A DNA stretch of 64,000 bases from an uncultured Oscillospiraceae bacterium (GCA_948471095.1 CAOKRG010000005.1:1-64000); one strand, 5' to 3'; shown: positions 27,046 to 36,063, counted from the first letter of the stretch. Numbers and translations are program-made. The notes: generated by a model not told the origin, from the letters alone.

Positions 27046-28815
27046 ATGAGCAATGGCACCATCAAAAAGATAGCCGGACCTCTCGTGATCGCCAAAGGCA
27101 TGCGCGACGCCAACATGTTCGACGTGGTGCGCGTCAGTGAGCGCCGCCTGATCGGCGAGATCATCGAGATCCACGGCGACGAAGCCTCCATTCAGGTTTA
27201 TGAGGAGACTTCGGGCCTGGCCCCCGGCGAGCCGGTGGTCTCCACCGGCCAGCCCATGAGCGTGGAGCTGGGTCCAGGCCTTATTACCAGCATCTACGAC
27301 GGCATCCAGCGCCCGCTGGACGACATTATGAAGATCTCCGGCAACAACCTGCAGCGCGGCGTGGAGGTCCCCTCGCTGAAGCGGGACCTGGAGTGGGACT
27401 TTGTGCCCAGCGCCAAGGCGGGGGACGAAGTGACCGGCGGCGACATCATCGGCTCTGTGCAGGAGACGGTGGTGGTATCCCATAAAATTATGATTCCCCC
27501 TGGGATCTCCGGCAAAATTAAGGAGATTAAGGCCGGGAAGTTTAAGGTGACCGACACTGTAGCCACCGTGGAGACCAAGGACGGCGTGAAGAACATCGGC
27601 CTGATGCAGACCTGGCCTGTGCGTATGGGCCGGCCCTACAAGGAGAAGATGTCTCCCGACATGCCCCTGATCACCGGCCAGCGGGTGGTGGACTGCATGT
27701 TCCCCATTGCCAAAGGCGGCGTGGCGGCGGTTCCGGGCCCCTTCGGCAGCGGCAAAACCGTGGTGCAGCATCAGCTGGCCAAGTGGGCCGAGGCGGACAT
27801 TGTGGTCTACATTGGCTGCGGCGAACGCGGCAACGAGATGACCGACGTGCTCAACGAGTTCCCCGAGCTGGTGGACCCCAAAACCGGCCAGTCCCTGATG
27901 AAGCGCACGGTGCTTATCGCCAACACCTCCGACATGCCTGTGGCGGCCCGTGAGGCCTCCATCTACACGGGCATCACCATTGCCGAGTACTTCCGGGACA
28001 TGGGCTACTCCGTGGCTCTGATGGCCGACTCCACCTCCCGCTGGGCCGAGGCTCTGCGCGAGATGTCCGGCCGCCTGGAAGAGATGCCCGGCGAAGAGGG
28101 CTACCCCGCCTACCTGGGCAGCCGTCTGGCCCAGTTCTACGAGCGGGCCGGCTCCGTCAAGACCCTGTGCTCCGGGGAGCGCGAGGGCGCCCTGTCCGTT
28201 ATCGGCGCCGTGTCCCCTCCCGGCGGCGACATTTCCGAGCCGGTTTCCCAGGCGACCCTGCGCATTGTAAAGGTCTTCTGGGGGCTGGACTCCTCCCTGG
28301 CCCAGCAGCGGCACTTCCCGGCCATCAACTGGCTGACCAGCTACTCGCTGTACCTGGACAACATGGAGGCCTGGTTCAACACCAACGTGGCCGAGGACTG
28401 GACCGCCCTGCGCACCCAGCTGATGGGCCTGCTGCAGGACGAGGCCGAGCTGCAGGAAATCGTGCAGCTGGTGGGCATGGACGCCCTTTCGGCTCCGGAC
28501 CGGCTGAAGCTGGAAGTGGCCCGGTCCATCCGCGAGGACTTTTTGCATCAGAACGCCTTTGACGAGGTGGACACCTACACCTCTTTGGAAAAGCAGCACA
28601 GCATGATGCTGCTCATCACCGGCTACTATGAGAAGGCCCGGGAGGCCCTCGCCGCCGGGGTGGACATCCAGAAGCTCATCGACCTGCCGGTGCGCGAGCA
28701 GATCGGCCGCTTTAAGTACACGGCCCCGGACAAGGTAAAGGAGACCTACGAGCAGGTCATGGGCCAGCTGGACAAGGAACTGCATGACGCCAGAGAGACA
28801 AAGGAGGACTTCTAA
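27046..28815 (+). CDS. ntpA: V-type ATPase catalytic subunit A
   Basis: Catalytic ATP-hydrolysing or ATP-synthesising subunit, 589 residues. The Walker A motif is [11 protein letters not shown] near residue 230, followed by the catalytic [11 protein letters not shown] and the [13 protein letters not shown] block. The A-type non-homologous insertion (about residues 115-190) that distinguishes it from subunit B is present. The ATG is preceded by GAGAAACGGGTGATCG, only a weak ribosome binding site. Its TAA overlaps the ATG of ntpB (TAATG). Confidence 0.98.
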   Translation: MSNGTIKKIAGPLVIAKGMRDANMFDVVRVSERRLIGEIIEIHGDEASIQVYEETSGLAPGEPVVSTGQPMSVELGPGLITSIYDGIQRPLDDIMKISGNNLQRGVEVPSLKRDLEWDFVPSAKAGDEVTGGDIIGSVQETVVVSHKIMIPPGISGKIKEIKAGKFKVTDTVATVETKDGVKNIGLMQTWPVRMGRPYKEKMSPDMPLITGQRVVDCMFPIAKGGVAAVPGPFGSGKTVVQHQLAKWAEADIVVYIGCGERGNEMTDVLNEFPELVDPKTGQSLMKRTVLIANTSDMPVAAREASIYTGITIAEYFRDMGYSVALMADSTSRWAEALREMSGRLEEMPGEEGYPAYLGSRLAQFYERAGSVKTLCSGEREGALSVIGAVSPPGGDISEPVSQATLRIVKVFWGLDSSLAQQRHFPAINWLTSYSLYLDNMEAWFNTNVAEDWTALRTQLMGLLQDEAELQEIVQLVGMDALSAPDRLKLEVARSIREDFLHQNAFDEVDTYTSLEKQHSMMLLITGYYEKAREALAAGVDIQKLIDLPVREQIGRFKYTAPDKVKETYEQVMGQLDKELHDARETKEDF

Positions 28816-30188
28816 TGCCAAAGGAATATAGAACCATCCAGGAAGTGGCGGGCCCTCTGATGCTTGTGCGGGACGTGGAAAACGTCTCTTACGACGAGCT
28901 GGCGGAAATCGAGCTGGCAAACGGCGAGCGCCGCCGCTGCAAGGTCCTGGAGATCAACGAGGGCAACGCCCTGGTGCAGCTGTTCGAGAACTCCACGGGC
29001 ATCAACCTCTCCAACTCCAAGGTGCGCTTTTTGGGCCACAGCATGGAGCTGGGGGTCAGCGAGGACATGCTGGGACGGGTGTTCGACGGCCTGGGCCGGC
29101 CCATTGACAACGGTCCGGAGATTCTGCCGGACCGCCGGGTGGACGTGAACGGCCTGCCCATGAACCCCGCCGCCCGCAACTACCCCCAGGAGTTCATTCA
29201 GACCGGCGTTTCCGCCATTGACGGCCTGAACACCTTGGTGCGCGGCCAGAAGCTGCCCATCTTCTCCGCCTCCGGTCTGCCCCACGCCCAGCTGGCGGCG
29301 CAGATTGCCCGCCAGGCCAAGGTGCGGGGCACCAACGACCCCTTCGTGGTGGTGTTCGCGGCCATGGGCATCACCTTCGAGGAGTCCAACTTCTTCGTCC
29401 AGAGCTTCCGGGAGACCGGGGCCATCGACCGTACCGTCATGTTCGTCAACCTGGCCAACGACCCGGCCGTAGAGCGCATCGCCACCCCCAAGATGGCCCT
29501 GACCGCCGCCGAGTACCTGGCCTTTGAGAAGAACATGCACGTGCTGGTCATTTTGACCGACATTACCAACTACGCCGACGCCCTGCGCGAGGTTTCCGCC
29601 GCCCGGAAGGAAGTTCCCGGCCGCCGCGGCTACCCGGGCTACATGTACACGGACCTGGCCACCCTGTACGAGCGGGCGGGCCGTCAGAAGGGCAAGACCG
29701 GGTCCATCACCATGATCCCCATCCTGACCATGCCCGAGGGCGACAAGACCCACCCCATCCCGGACCTGACCGGCTACATCACCGAGGGCCAGATCATCCT
29801 GAGCCAGGAGCTGTACCGCAAGAACGTGACCCCGCCCATCGACGTGCTGCCCTCTCTGAGCCGTTTGAAGGACAAGGGCATTGGCGAGGGCCGCACCCGC
29901 GCCGACCACGCCGCCACCATGAACCAGCTGTTCGCCGCCTATGCCCGCGGCAAGGAGGCCAAGGAGCTGATGGTGGTTCTGGGCGAGGCGGCCTTGACGG
30001 ACATCGACAAGCTGTACGCCAAGTTTGCGGACGCCTTTGAAACCGAGTACGTCTCCCAGGGCTACAACGCCAACCGGGACATTGAGGACACCCTGGACAT
30101 TGGCTGGAAGCTGCTGTCCATTCTGCCCCGCAGCGAGCTCAAGCGTATCAACGACAAGTTCCTGGATCAGTATTACGGAAAGGTGTGA
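28815..30188 (+). CDS. ntpB: V-type ATPase regulatory subunit B
   Basis: Non-catalytic partner of subunit A in the A3B3 head, 457 residues. It lacks a canonical P-loop ([12 protein letters not shown] in that position), as expected, and has the family blocks [44 protein letters not shown] and [13 protein letters not shown] GEGRTRADH. Start overlaps the ntpA stop by one base; ntpD follows six bases after the stop. Confidence 0.98.
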   Translation: MPKEYRTIQEVAGPLMLVRDVENVSYDELAEIELANGERRRCKVLEINEGNALVQLFENSTGINLSNSKVRFLGHSMELGVSEDMLGRVFDGLGRPIDNGPEILPDRRVDVNGLPMNPAARNYPQEFIQTGVSAIDGLNTLVRGQKLPIFSASGLPHAQLAAQIARQAKVRGTNDPFVVVFAAMGITFEESNFFVQSFRETGAIDRTVMFVNLANDPAVERIATPKMALTAAEYLAFEKNMHVLVILTDITNYADALREVSAARKEVPGRRGYPGYMYTDLATLYERAGRQKGKTGSITMIPILTMPEGDKTHPIPDLTGYITEGQIILSQELYRKNVTPPIDVLPSLSRLKDKGIGEGRTRADHAATMNQLFAAYARGKEAKELMVVLGEAALTDIDKLYAKFADAFETEYVSQGYNANRDIEDTLDIGWKLLSILPRSELKRINDKFLDQYYGKV

Positions 30189-30194
30189 TGCCCC

Positions 30195-30851
30195 GTGGCG
30201 AGCAAACAGATCACCCCCACCCGCATGGAGCTGACCCGCCTGAAGAAAAAGCTGGTAACAGCCACCCGGGGCCACAAGCTCCTGAAGGACAAGCGGGACG
30301 AGCTGATGCGGCAGTTCCTGGAAAAGGTGCGGGAAAACAAGGCCCTGCGGGAGCGCGTGGAAGCGGGCATTGCCGCCGCCAACAAAAACTTTTTGCTGGC
30401 CAGGGCGGGGATGCAGGACCAGGTGCTGAACACGGCCATGCTTGCCCCCAAGCAGCGGGTTTCCGTTGAAAGCGGCATTGAAAACGTGATGAGCGTGGAC
30501 ATTCCCACCTTTGACTTCAAGACCCGCACGCCGGACCAGAACGACATGTTCTCCTATGGCTTCGCCTTCACCTCCAGCGACCTGGACGGGGCGGTGAAGT
30601 CTCTGGCGGACATATTCCCGGACATGCTGAAGCTGGCCGAATGCGAGAAGGGCTGCCAGCTGATGGCGGTGGAGATTGAGAAGACCCGCCGCCGGGTAAA
30701 CGCCCTGGAGCACGTGATGATCCCGGAGCTGCAGGCCAACATCAAGTATATCTCCATGAAGCTGGACGAGAACGAGCGGTCTACGCAGATCCGGCTGATG
30801 AAGGTTAAGGACATGGTGCTGAAGGACGCGCACAATTACGAGACCTTCTAA
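30195..30851 (+). CDS. ntpD: V-type ATPase subunit D
   Basis: Central-shaft rotor subunit, 218 residues, nearly all helical with long N- and C-terminal coiled coils. Family motifs include TPTRMELTRLKKKL at the start and RRVNALEHVMIPEL near residue 170. Translation should start at GTG (30195-30197) with GGAAAGGTG upstream. Last gene of the operon; a terminator follows within 12 bp. Confidence 0.95.
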   Translation: MASKQITPTRMELTRLKKKLVTATRGHKLLKDKRDELMRQFLEKVRENKALRERVEAGIAAANKNFLLARAGMQDQVLNTAMLAPKQRVSVESGIENVMSVDIPTFDFKTRTPDQNDMFSYGFAFTSSDLDGAVKSLADIFPDMLKLAECEKGCQLMAVEIEKTRRRVNALEHVMIPELQANIKYISMKLDENERSTQIRLMKVKDMVLKDAHNYETF

Positions 30852-30861
30852 AAAAGATTAG

Positions 30862-30898
30862 AAAAAGGGCTTCCCTGGCAAAGAGGGGAGCCCTTTTT
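30862..30898 (+). terminator. V-ATPase operon terminator
   Basis: A stem AAAGGGCTTCCC with GGGGAGCCCTTT (one G-U pair), followed by a run of T. It lies directly after ntpD. Confidence 0.9.
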
Positions 30899-30924
30899 AT
30901 GTGAAGCAACTACACAGGCAAAAA

Positions 30925-31030
30925 CAGCGAGCCATTAAAAGTTTCGTCCACCTTTTCAAAGGTGGCAGAGCGCGAGACGGCGTCTCGCGCTCTGCAAGGG
31001 GCCTAACGCCCCTTGACCGCGTATGACCTT
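30925..31030. repeat. mosaic repeat: B hairpin plus A tail
   Basis: Shows module shuffling clearly: the B hairpin TCCACCTTTTCAAAGGTGG, then CGCGAGACGGCGTCTCGCG, then the second A hairpin with empty loop AAGGGGC-CTAAC-GCCCCTT and ACCGCGTATG. Located between the V-ATPase terminator and the flavodoxin gene; nothing else is seen in this gap. Confidence 0.7.
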
Positions 31031-31137
31031 ATGCTCAGCCATGCCAGCCGCTAAGAACTGCCAGCCATAGTCCAGCCCGCTCCGGGCACCCTACTCTCAC
31101 CGGCCCCGGTCGGACTAGCATCAGGAGGCGATTCCTT

Positions 31138-31656
31138 GTGAAAACTTTGATCATCTATTGCTCAAAAACCGGCTTCACCCGCAAATACGCCCAATGGCTG
31201 CGGGACGACCTGGACTGCGACTGCGTTCCCTTCGCCGAGCGGCATTCCGCCGGCCTGGACCAGTATGGGGCCGTGGCCTTTGGCTCCGGCTGCTATGTGG
31301 GCAGAATTAATAAGCTGGGCTGGTTTAAGCGCCAAATGCCCGGCCTGGAAGGAAAAAAACTGGCCGTCTTCTTCACCGGCGCCATGGAGCCCGCCCCTTC
31401 GGACGTGCGCCGCCTGGAGCGGGAAAATTTCAGCCCCAAGGAGCTGTGCCAGGTGAAGACTTTTTACCTGCAAGGGGGCCTCAACTACGCGGGCATGAAC
31501 CCCGTGGACAAGGCCCTGATGGCGGTGTTCCGGCAGGCGCTGCGGTCGAAATCCGACTCCCCCCGCTACCGGGTCATGCTGCAAAACGTGGAGCAGTCCT
31601 TCGACAAAACGGAGCGGGCCAGCCTGCGGCCTTTGGAAGAGTATTTGACCAGCTGA
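31138..31656 (+). CDS. flavodoxin-domain protein
   Basis: A 172-residue protein with a flavodoxin-type FMN-binding start (TLIIYCSKTGFTRKYAQWL) and the second FMN loop FGSGCYVGRINK, like the HemG-type protoporphyrinogen oxidase/flavodoxin group. The partner and substrate are unknown, and no heme gene is adjacent. The start is GTG (31138-31140) with CAGGAGG upstream. Convergent with lexA, with only 6 bp between the stops. Confidence 0.8.
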   Translation: MKTLIIYCSKTGFTRKYAQWLRDDLDCDCVPFAERHSAGLDQYGAVAFGSGCYVGRINKLGWFKRQMPGLEGKKLAVFFTGAMEPAPSDVRRLERENFSPKELCQVKTFYLQGGLNYAGMNPVDKALMAVFRQALRSKSDSPRYRVMLQNVEQSFDKTERASLRPLEEYLTS

Positions 31657-31662
31657 GGCGTT

Positions 31663-32244
31663 TTATAAATAGCGGATAATGGCAATGACCTTGCCCAGCA
31701 CGCTGGCGCAGTCGGAATAGATGGGTTCAAAATCCGGGTTCTCCGGCTGAAGCCGCACGCAGCCCTGCTCCCGGTACAGGCGCTTTACCGTGGCTTCGTC
31801 CTCGATCATGGCCACCACGATCTCCCCATCGGCAGCGGTGGGCGTGCGCTCGGCCACCACATAGTCCCCGTCCAAAATGCCCGCATCCCGCATGCTCAAC
31901 CCCCGGACATGGAGGGCGAAAAGCTCCTTGCCCTCCTTCTGGGGAAACGGGAGGTAGCCCTCAATGTCCTCCACGGCCAAAATGGGCATGCCAGCGGTAA
32001 CCTGGCCCAAAATGGGCACCTGCGCCGCGGGCTGGCTGCCCTCAATGCGGATGGAGCGGTTCAGCCCGGCCTCGCGGGAGATGTAGCCCAGTCGTTCCAG
32101 CGTCTTTAGGTGCGCGTGGACCGTGGAGGTGGATTTGAGCCCCGTGGCCGCACAGATCTCCCGTACCGAAGGGGGCACGCCCAGGGGCGTGGTTTTCACC
32201 AGATAGTCGTATACTTTTTTTTGGCTCTCAGTCAGGCCGTCCAT
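31663..32244 (-). CDS. lexA: SOS repressor LexA
   Basis: Represses DNA-damage genes; RecA triggers its self-cleavage. The 193-residue protein has an N-terminal winged helix (PPSVREICAATGLKSTSTVHAHL) and a C-terminal S24 peptidase fold with the cleavage site Ala84-Gly85, Ser117 and Lys154. The serine motif reads RGLSM in place of the usual RGDSM. The ATG at 32242-32244 follows AAGGAGG. No LexA operator was found by eye in its own upstream region. Confidence 0.96.
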   Translation of the reverse strand: MDGLTESQKKVYDYLVKTTPLGVPPSVREICAATGLKSTSTVHAHLKTLERLGYISREAGLNRSIRIEGSQPAAQVPILGQVTAGMPILAVEDIEGYLPFPQKEGKELFALHVRGLSMRDAGILDGDYVVAERTPTAADGEIVVAMIEDEATVKRLYREQGCVRLQPENPDFEPIYSDCASVLGKVIAIIRYL

Positions 32245-32324
32245 AATGAGACCTCCTTGGGGAAATTGGGACATGCTTATGTCCTCCGGCGGCCAGGGTT
32301 TCACCCTGGACTGGACCAAACTTT

Positions 32325-32400
32325 TTGAAAAAAGTTTGGATCAAAAACTTTTAAACGTTTTACGGGGGTGGAGGGAGTGAGTTGGGCGCTCGGTTTGGGG
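32325..32400. repeat. D-type hairpin repeat upstream of lexA
   Basis: CCAAACTTTTTGAAAAAAGTTTGG followed by ATCAAAAACTTTTAAACG, a diverged copy of the D hairpin seen at 10660 and 57280. The following 120 bp to about 32520 is AT-richer and shows no gene. Confidence 0.45.
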
Positions 32401-32569
32401 CTTGCACGTTTACCACGCAAAACCAAGATTTGCAACCGAAGTTGGCCCCTCCGTTTATTAGAAAAGTGGGTGAATTTTTTTTAGCGCGCTGACCAATAGA
32501 TTTTCATTTATCAGCGCAGTTAAGCGTCCTCAAAACCGCGTGGTCTGATAGAGCGAAAAACTCCAAAAA

Positions 32570-32775
32570 AGTAACATTAAAAGTTTCGTCCGTCTCGCCT
32601 GCCGGCTCGGTCGGCGCTGAACGGTCGCCACTGGCGACCGTTCAGCGCCCTTTTCAAAAGTTGCGGGGGTTCGGGGGTGAGCGTCTGCCAGTGGCAGACA
32701 TGCCGCGAACCGACCGAGGCGGTAGCCGAGACTCGGAGTCCCCGAGGTCTTGCGCCGGAGGCCAGTAGCTGAGGG
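32570..32775. repeat. B-type repeat interrupted by cassettes
   Basis: The B scaffold starts ATTAAAAGTTTCGTCC and resumes with CTTTTCAAAAG after about 57 bp; the interruption is a cassette beginning GTCTCGCCTGCCGG with palindrome GGTCGCCACTGGCGACC. A second cassette in reverse orientation (palindrome GTCTGCCAGTGGCAGAC) lies downstream. This is the clearest case of a cassette splitting a scaffold in the window. Confidence 0.75.
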
Positions 32776-32920
32776 GATGCTTCGCATACATTATAACACA
32801 GTCTCCGCGAAATTGCAAAACATCCGTTTGAAAATTTTCCTCCGCGCCGCGCTTTCCCTTTCCCGAAAAATTTTCAAGGTTTATTCACAGCCCCGTAACA
32901 AATCCTGGGAGGGAATCCGG

Positions 32921-33036
32921 TATAATAAGCCTGTACTCAAAAGAAATGGACCTTCCTTTTCTTGAGATACATGTTCTACCCTCCTCAATAATACCCCTCA
33001 AACGTGAAAGGGACCGGTTTATTGCCGGTCCCTTTT
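32921..33036 (+). ncRNA. possible small RNA or leader RNA upstream of spoIIQ
   Basis: A TATAAT at 32921-32926 (without a convincing -35) is followed by a 5' hairpin-prone segment CTCAAAAGAAATGG...TTTTCTTGAG, a C/T-rich single-stranded stretch, and a strong intrinsic terminator at 33006-33036. No reading frame is evident. It could be a short non-coding transcript of about 105 nt or an attenuated leader. Confidence 0.3.
33006..33036 (+). terminator. intrinsic terminator upstream of spoIIQ
   Basis: Stem AAAGGGACCGG with CCGGTCCCTTT, loop TTTATTG, then TTTTC. It lies before the sigma-F promoter and shields spoIIQ from upstream transcription. Confidence 0.75.
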
Positions 33037-33050
33037 CCGTGTTTCCCGCT

Positions 33051-33080
33051 GCATATTTTCCAGGCCTTCCGGCCACAATA
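33051..33080 (+). promoter_or_regulatory. sigma-F-type promoter of spoIIQ
   Basis: GCATA (33051-33055), a 15-bp spacer and GGCCACAATA (33071-33080) match the forespore sigma-F consensus (GYATA, 15 bp, GGNNANANTR) at all informative positions. spoIIQ is sigma-F controlled in Bacillus subtilis, so this supports the gene call. Confidence 0.65.
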
Positions 33081-33123
33081 CAGTTGCGAACCAAATCTGT
33101 ATCTGCTGAAAGGAATGTCTGGT

Positions 33124-33936
33124 ATGAATGGTAAACGTTTTTCCGAGAATAAGGCCCGGCGCAACGGATTCTACCTGGCCCTGGCTGTGTGCCTGGTGGC
33201 GGTGGGCGTGGCCGCTTGGAGCACCTTTGACGCGGTGCAGGGCTACATGAGCACCCAGGAGGCCCCCGGGACCTCCTCTGTCAACGACGACCCCCAACTC
33301 AGCCGTAGTCCCCGGCCCAGCGCGCCCACATCCAGCCAGAGCGGCGCGGCCCCGGCCCCCACGCCCAGCCCGACGCTGAAGCCCGCCGCCACGCCCAAGG
33401 CCACCCTGGCCCCCAAGCCCTCCGATCCCCCCGCGGCCGCGCCTACCCCGGATCCCGCCGCCCAGGAGGAAGCCCCGGCGGAAGAGCCCCAGGTGCCGGT
33501 GAACGGACCCATCTATGAGGTCAGCGAGGAGATGATCTACCCGGTAGGCTCTCAGGAGGCGTCCAAGGCCTACAGCGCCGGAGCGCCGGTATATTCCGCC
33601 ACCATGAAGGACTGGCGGATCCACGCTGGCACGGACCTGGCCGCCGAGGCAGGGGAACAGGTGCTGGCCTGCGGCAACGGCATCGTGCGGGAGACCTACA
33701 CGGACCGGATGCTGGGCAATGTGGCCCGCATTGAGCACGGCGACTACGACTTCTACTACTGCGGGCTGGGGGAGGACTTCCTGGTTTCCCCTGGAGACCT
33801 GGTGACCATGGGCCAGGCCATCGGCACGGTGACGGCGGTTCCGGCGGAGTCTGCCGAAGCCCCCCACCTGCACCTGGAAGTGCGCCGGGACGCATCCTAT
33901 CTGGACCCCCAGAGCGTTCTGGACGGCATAAACTGA
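33124..33936 (+). CDS. spoIIQ: SpoIIQ-like LytM (M23) protein
   Basis: A 270-residue membrane-anchored protein. One transmembrane helix at residues 16-33 is followed by a 90-residue Pro/Ala/Thr-rich linker and a LytM domain. Zn ligands are intact (His167, Asp171, HLH at 248-250), as in Clostridioides difficile SpoIIQ and unlike B. subtilis SpoIIQ. SpoIIQ bridges forespore and mother cell during engulfment. A sigma-F-like promoter and a convergent spoIIID support the assignment; a general M23 peptidase is the alternative. The ATG at 33124 has AAGGA nine bases upstream. Confidence 0.8.
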   Translation: MNGKRFSENKARRNGFYLALAVCLVAVGVAAWSTFDAVQGYMSTQEAPGTSSVNDDPQLSRSPRPSAPTSSQSGAAPAPTPSPTLKPAATPKATLAPKPSDPPAAAPTPDPAAQEEAPAEEPQVPVNGPIYEVSEEMIYPVGSQEASKAYSAGAPVYSATMKDWRIHAGTDLAAEAGEQVLACGNGIVRETYTDRMLGNVARIEHGDYDFYYCGLGEDFLVSPGDLVTMGQAIGTVTAVPAESAEAPHLHLEVRRDASYLDPQSVLDGIN

Positions 33937-33950
33937 TTTTTCCACAGGAC

Positions 33951-33995
33951 AGAGCCCGCCGCTAATTCCGCGCGGCGGGCTCTGTTTGCTTTTGT
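33951..33995 (+). terminator. terminator of spoIIQ
   Basis: Stem AGAGCCCGCCG with CGGCGGGCTCT followed by GTTTGCTTTT, 15 bp after the spoIIQ stop. Confidence 0.8.
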
Positions 33996-34094
33996 GGGGG
34001 CGCGGCCTCGCCTCCCAGGGAACCCCCGCTCTATCCGGCCATTTCCAACAGCGCCCCGGCGGGGTGCGCCAGCCTGTAGGAGGGCTGCCGGCCG

Positions 34095-34349
34095 TCATTT
34101 TTGATGCTCATATTTTTTCTTCGTGGCCAGGCCCCCGCGGATGTGCCGCTGGGCCTTGTTGACCGCCAGGACGTTTTTCACGTCCCGGTAAAGCCCCCGG
34201 TCGATGTACTTGAGGCGCTGCGATACATCCTTATGTACCGTACTCTTGCTTACCCCAAACTGTTTGGCGGCGCAGCGGACGGTGGCCTTGTTTTCCACAA
34301 TATATTCCCCTAACTTGGTTGCTCGGTCATCGATCACATTGTTTGACAT
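34095..34349 (-). CDS. spoIIID: sporulation regulator SpoIIID (rebuilt copy)
   Basis: Small DNA-binding regulator of mother-cell genes during sporulation. The 84-residue protein has the expected helix-turn-helix (CAAKQFGVSKSTVHKDV) and the family sequence DVKNVLAVNKAQRHIRGG with a basic tail. The first 39 codons, the ribosome binding site (AGAAGGTG) and the -10 element lie in a 152-bp direct repeat also found at 41725-41876, at the other end of a mobile element. The gene is intact, but its -35 and everything further upstream belong to the element. Confidence 0.95.
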   Translation of the reverse strand: MSNNVIDDRATKLGEYIVENKATVRCAAKQFGVSKSTVHKDVSQRLKYIDRGLYRDVKNVLAVNKAQRHIRGGLATKKKYEHQK

Positions 34350-34383
34350 ATAGGGCACCTTCTTTCGGTGTTCTATATGTATG
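34232..34383. repeat. left 152-bp direct repeat of the spoIIID element
   Basis: Identical base for base to 41725-41876 (offset 7493). It starts in spoIIID codon 40 at TATGTACCGTACTC and ends at the outer edge of the -10 element (TATGTATG on the plus strand). Adjacent bases differ on both sides, so the repeat ends are sharp. It is read as one attachment-site end of the element together with a captured spoIIID 5' region. Confidence 0.9.
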
Positions 34384-34404
34384 CGCCGCCCGGGGAGAGT
34401 ATGC
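34376..34404 (-). promoter_or_regulatory. sigma-E-like promoter of spoIIID, element-derived -35
   Basis: Read on the minus strand: GCATACT (-35, 34398-34404), 14 bp, CATACATA (-10, 34376-34383). This fits the mother-cell sigma-E consensus (kmATATT, about 14 bp, CATACAnT). The -10 is inside the direct repeat; the -35 and spacer are outside it and belong to the element. Confidence 0.6.
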
Positions 34405-34433
34405 GGGTGAGTCTGAAGGGGCAAGAGTCTGCT

Positions 34434-35099
34434 TTAAAGCAGGCTCTTGAGCATACCCAGTACCGCCAGCAGATCGTCTGCCGCATCCACCCCGCCGGGT
34501 ACAGCGCGCCCACCGCGGTTGAGCCACAGGGCGGGAATACCGCAATCCGCCGCGCCCTGCACGTCGCTGGTAAGGGAATCGCCAATATGCAGCACATCGC
34601 CCGGGGCAAGGCCCACGGCGGCAAGGGCATATTCGAACAGGGCCCGGTCAGGCTTATACGCCCTGGCGTCCTCACTGGTAAATACGCCGGAGGGCCCTAG
34701 GGCATGGAAACGGATGGCCTCCTGAATATCCGCTCTGTCGATGTTGGATACGATATAAATGGGGAGCGGGCACAGGGCGAAGAACTCTCTCGCATCGGGA
34801 AAAAGGGGCGGTTTCTGCCAGTGGGCGAACATGGCCCGGCTCAATTTATCCACATTGGCAGAGGAGCCAAAATGCCGGATGGTATCGGCCAGTGAGCGAA
34901 TTTCCAGCTCCCGCTGGCTGACATAATTGTCTCCGCAAGCGGAGAGGAACTCCGTTTGAAAGGCGGCCCACCAGTATGCGCCCACCTCTGAAGCGGACGC
35001 GGCCCAGCCGGTATCAGCGATTTCCTGCGAAATCCTTTGAACGATCTCACCGTCCTCATGAACGACGGTGCCGTAAAAATCCAAGAAAACAGCTTGCAT
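34434..35099 (-). CDS. HAD-superfamily hydrolase
   Basis: A 221-residue phosphatase-like protein. HAD motif 1 is FLDFYGTVV, motif 2 IVSNID, motif 3 around YKPDRALFEYA, and motif 4 HIGDSLTSDVQGA. The alpha-helical cap between motifs 1 and 2 places it near the haloacid dehalogenase/phosphoglycolate phosphatase group. The substrate is unknown. First gene inside the left end of the spoIIID element, so probably cargo. The ribosome binding site (AAGGAGG) is 13 bases from the ATG at 35099 and 10 from a TTG just before it, so the exact start is uncertain. Confidence 0.8.
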   Translation of the reverse strand: MQAVFLDFYGTVVHEDGEIVQRISQEIADTGWAASASEVGAYWWAAFQTEFLSACGDNYVSQRELEIRSLADTIRHFGSSANVDKLSRAMFAHWQKPPLFPDAREFFALCPLPIYIVSNIDRADIQEAIRFHALGPSGVFTSEDARAYKPDRALFEYALAAVGLAPGDVLHIGDSLTSDVQGAADCGIPALWLNRGGRAVPGGVDAADDLLAVLGMLKSLL

Positions 35100-35149
35100 C
35101 AAGATTCTGGTCCCTCCTTTTACTCAGCTGGGGGCTGGCACAGTCGTGG

Positions 35150-35328
35150 CGGCGGGGTAAACCGATGGCCGCAGCTGTTATGCCAGCATGGAGATGTACC
35201 AGCACGTCCCCAGTACTACTCTTGGTGTCTTCCGAGAAAAGCCCCTTCTGGGCCTCCAGGCTGTTGAGCTGGCCTTCCTTATCGGTGGAGACACGGCAGT
35301 AGGCGGCGATATTCACGGGGTACCTCAT
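35150..35328 (-). pseudogene. 5' relic of a second serine recombinase
   Basis: The frame opens with MRYPVNIAAYCRVSTDKEG and QLNSLEAQKGLF, the diagnostic start of clostridial large serine recombinases, including the catalytic RVS. Similarity continues weakly to about TGDVLVHLHAGI and then stops; nothing of the rest of the protein is found. The remnant lies just upstream of the HAD gene. It shows that a different recombinase-bearing element once occupied this region. Confidence 0.7.
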
Positions 35329-35426
35329 TAATTGATTTCAGACTTTTTGTTACTACTGAGTTTACCGCACTTCTTTCGAGAAGGCAACAAAAAATTGGCG
35401 GGGCCGGTTCGGCTCCGCCATATAAG

Positions 35427-35774
35427 TTAGGTATTTGTTTCAACAATCGATTTCAACTCTTTGTGGAGCATGGGAATGTCAACTGACACAGTATCCCACA
35501 CGATCTGCATATTGATCCCGGAATAACCGTGCACAATGCGGTTGCGCATACCGTATATCTGCTGCCAGGGGATGGTCTTGATCTGCGCCTTGGTCTCGTC
35601 GCTCAGGGATCCTTTTGCAAGTTCGCCGATCTGCATAAGGTTGAAAACTGTGGCTTCCAAGCGCATAGTATCAGATGAAAAATCTTCCAGTGAGCGGCAG
35701 TCGGCACAGTATTTCATAATGCTTTCGATGTTCTGGAGAATCTTTTTGAGTACCGCAACATCTTTACTGCTCAT
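35427..35774 (-). CDS. hepT: HepT-like HEPN toxin
   Basis: A 115-residue HEPN-domain RNase toxin, partner of MntA. The signature R-x4-H-x-Y motif is RNRIVHGY (Arg77, His82, Tyr84); the tyrosine is the residue AMPylated by MntA in studied systems. Start overlaps the mntA stop by 11 bp (antitoxin first), the usual order. Inside the spoIIID element it may stabilise the element against loss. Confidence 0.9.
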   Translation of the reverse strand: MSSKDVAVLKKILQNIESIMKYCADCRSLEDFSSDTMRLEATVFNLMQIGELAKGSLSDETKAQIKTIPWQQIYGMRNRIVHGYSGINMQIVWDTVSVDIPMLHKELKSIVETNT

Positions 35775-36063
35775 AAATTGGTACCCCCGTCTGCTCTATC
35801 TCCATTTCAATTTGAGAGCCTTTTTCAACTTGAGACACATCGATTAGGTCAACCGGTACGCTCAATGTGGATGCAACACCTTCCAGCAGACCAAAGAAAG
35901 CCAGTCCGCGCAAACCGCTGTCCACTAAGATGTCTACATCGCTTCGAAGAGTGGCCTGTCCCTTTGCATAGGAACCGAACAGCACCGCGCGCCGCACGCC
36001 GAATCCCGCGAAAATTGGGTGGAGGATGTTTTCGATTTCGTGGATGGAATAAACCCTTTGCAT
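35764..36063 (-). CDS. mntA: MntA-like minimal nucleotidyltransferase antitoxin
   Basis: A 99-residue minimal nucleotidyltransferase. The GS-x10-D-x-D motif is clear (Gly30-Ser31, Asp42, Asp44 in RSDVDILVDS). Relatives inactivate HepT by adding AMP to its tyrosine. The ATG at 36061-36063 has AAGGGGG upstream; the frame extends 11 codons further without a ribosome binding site. Operon with hepT. Confidence 0.9.
   Translation of the reverse strand: MQRVYSIHEIENILHPIFAGFGVRRAVLFGSYAKGQATLRSDVDILVDSGLRGLAFFGLLEGVASTLSVPVDLIDVSQVEKGSQIEMEIEQTGVPIYEQ

Noticed and set aside
26647..30833. Two long minus-strand frames (757 and 673 codons) opposite ntpG-A and ntpB-D
   Set aside because: Both mirror highly conserved V-ATPase genes, with composition typical of antisense translation.
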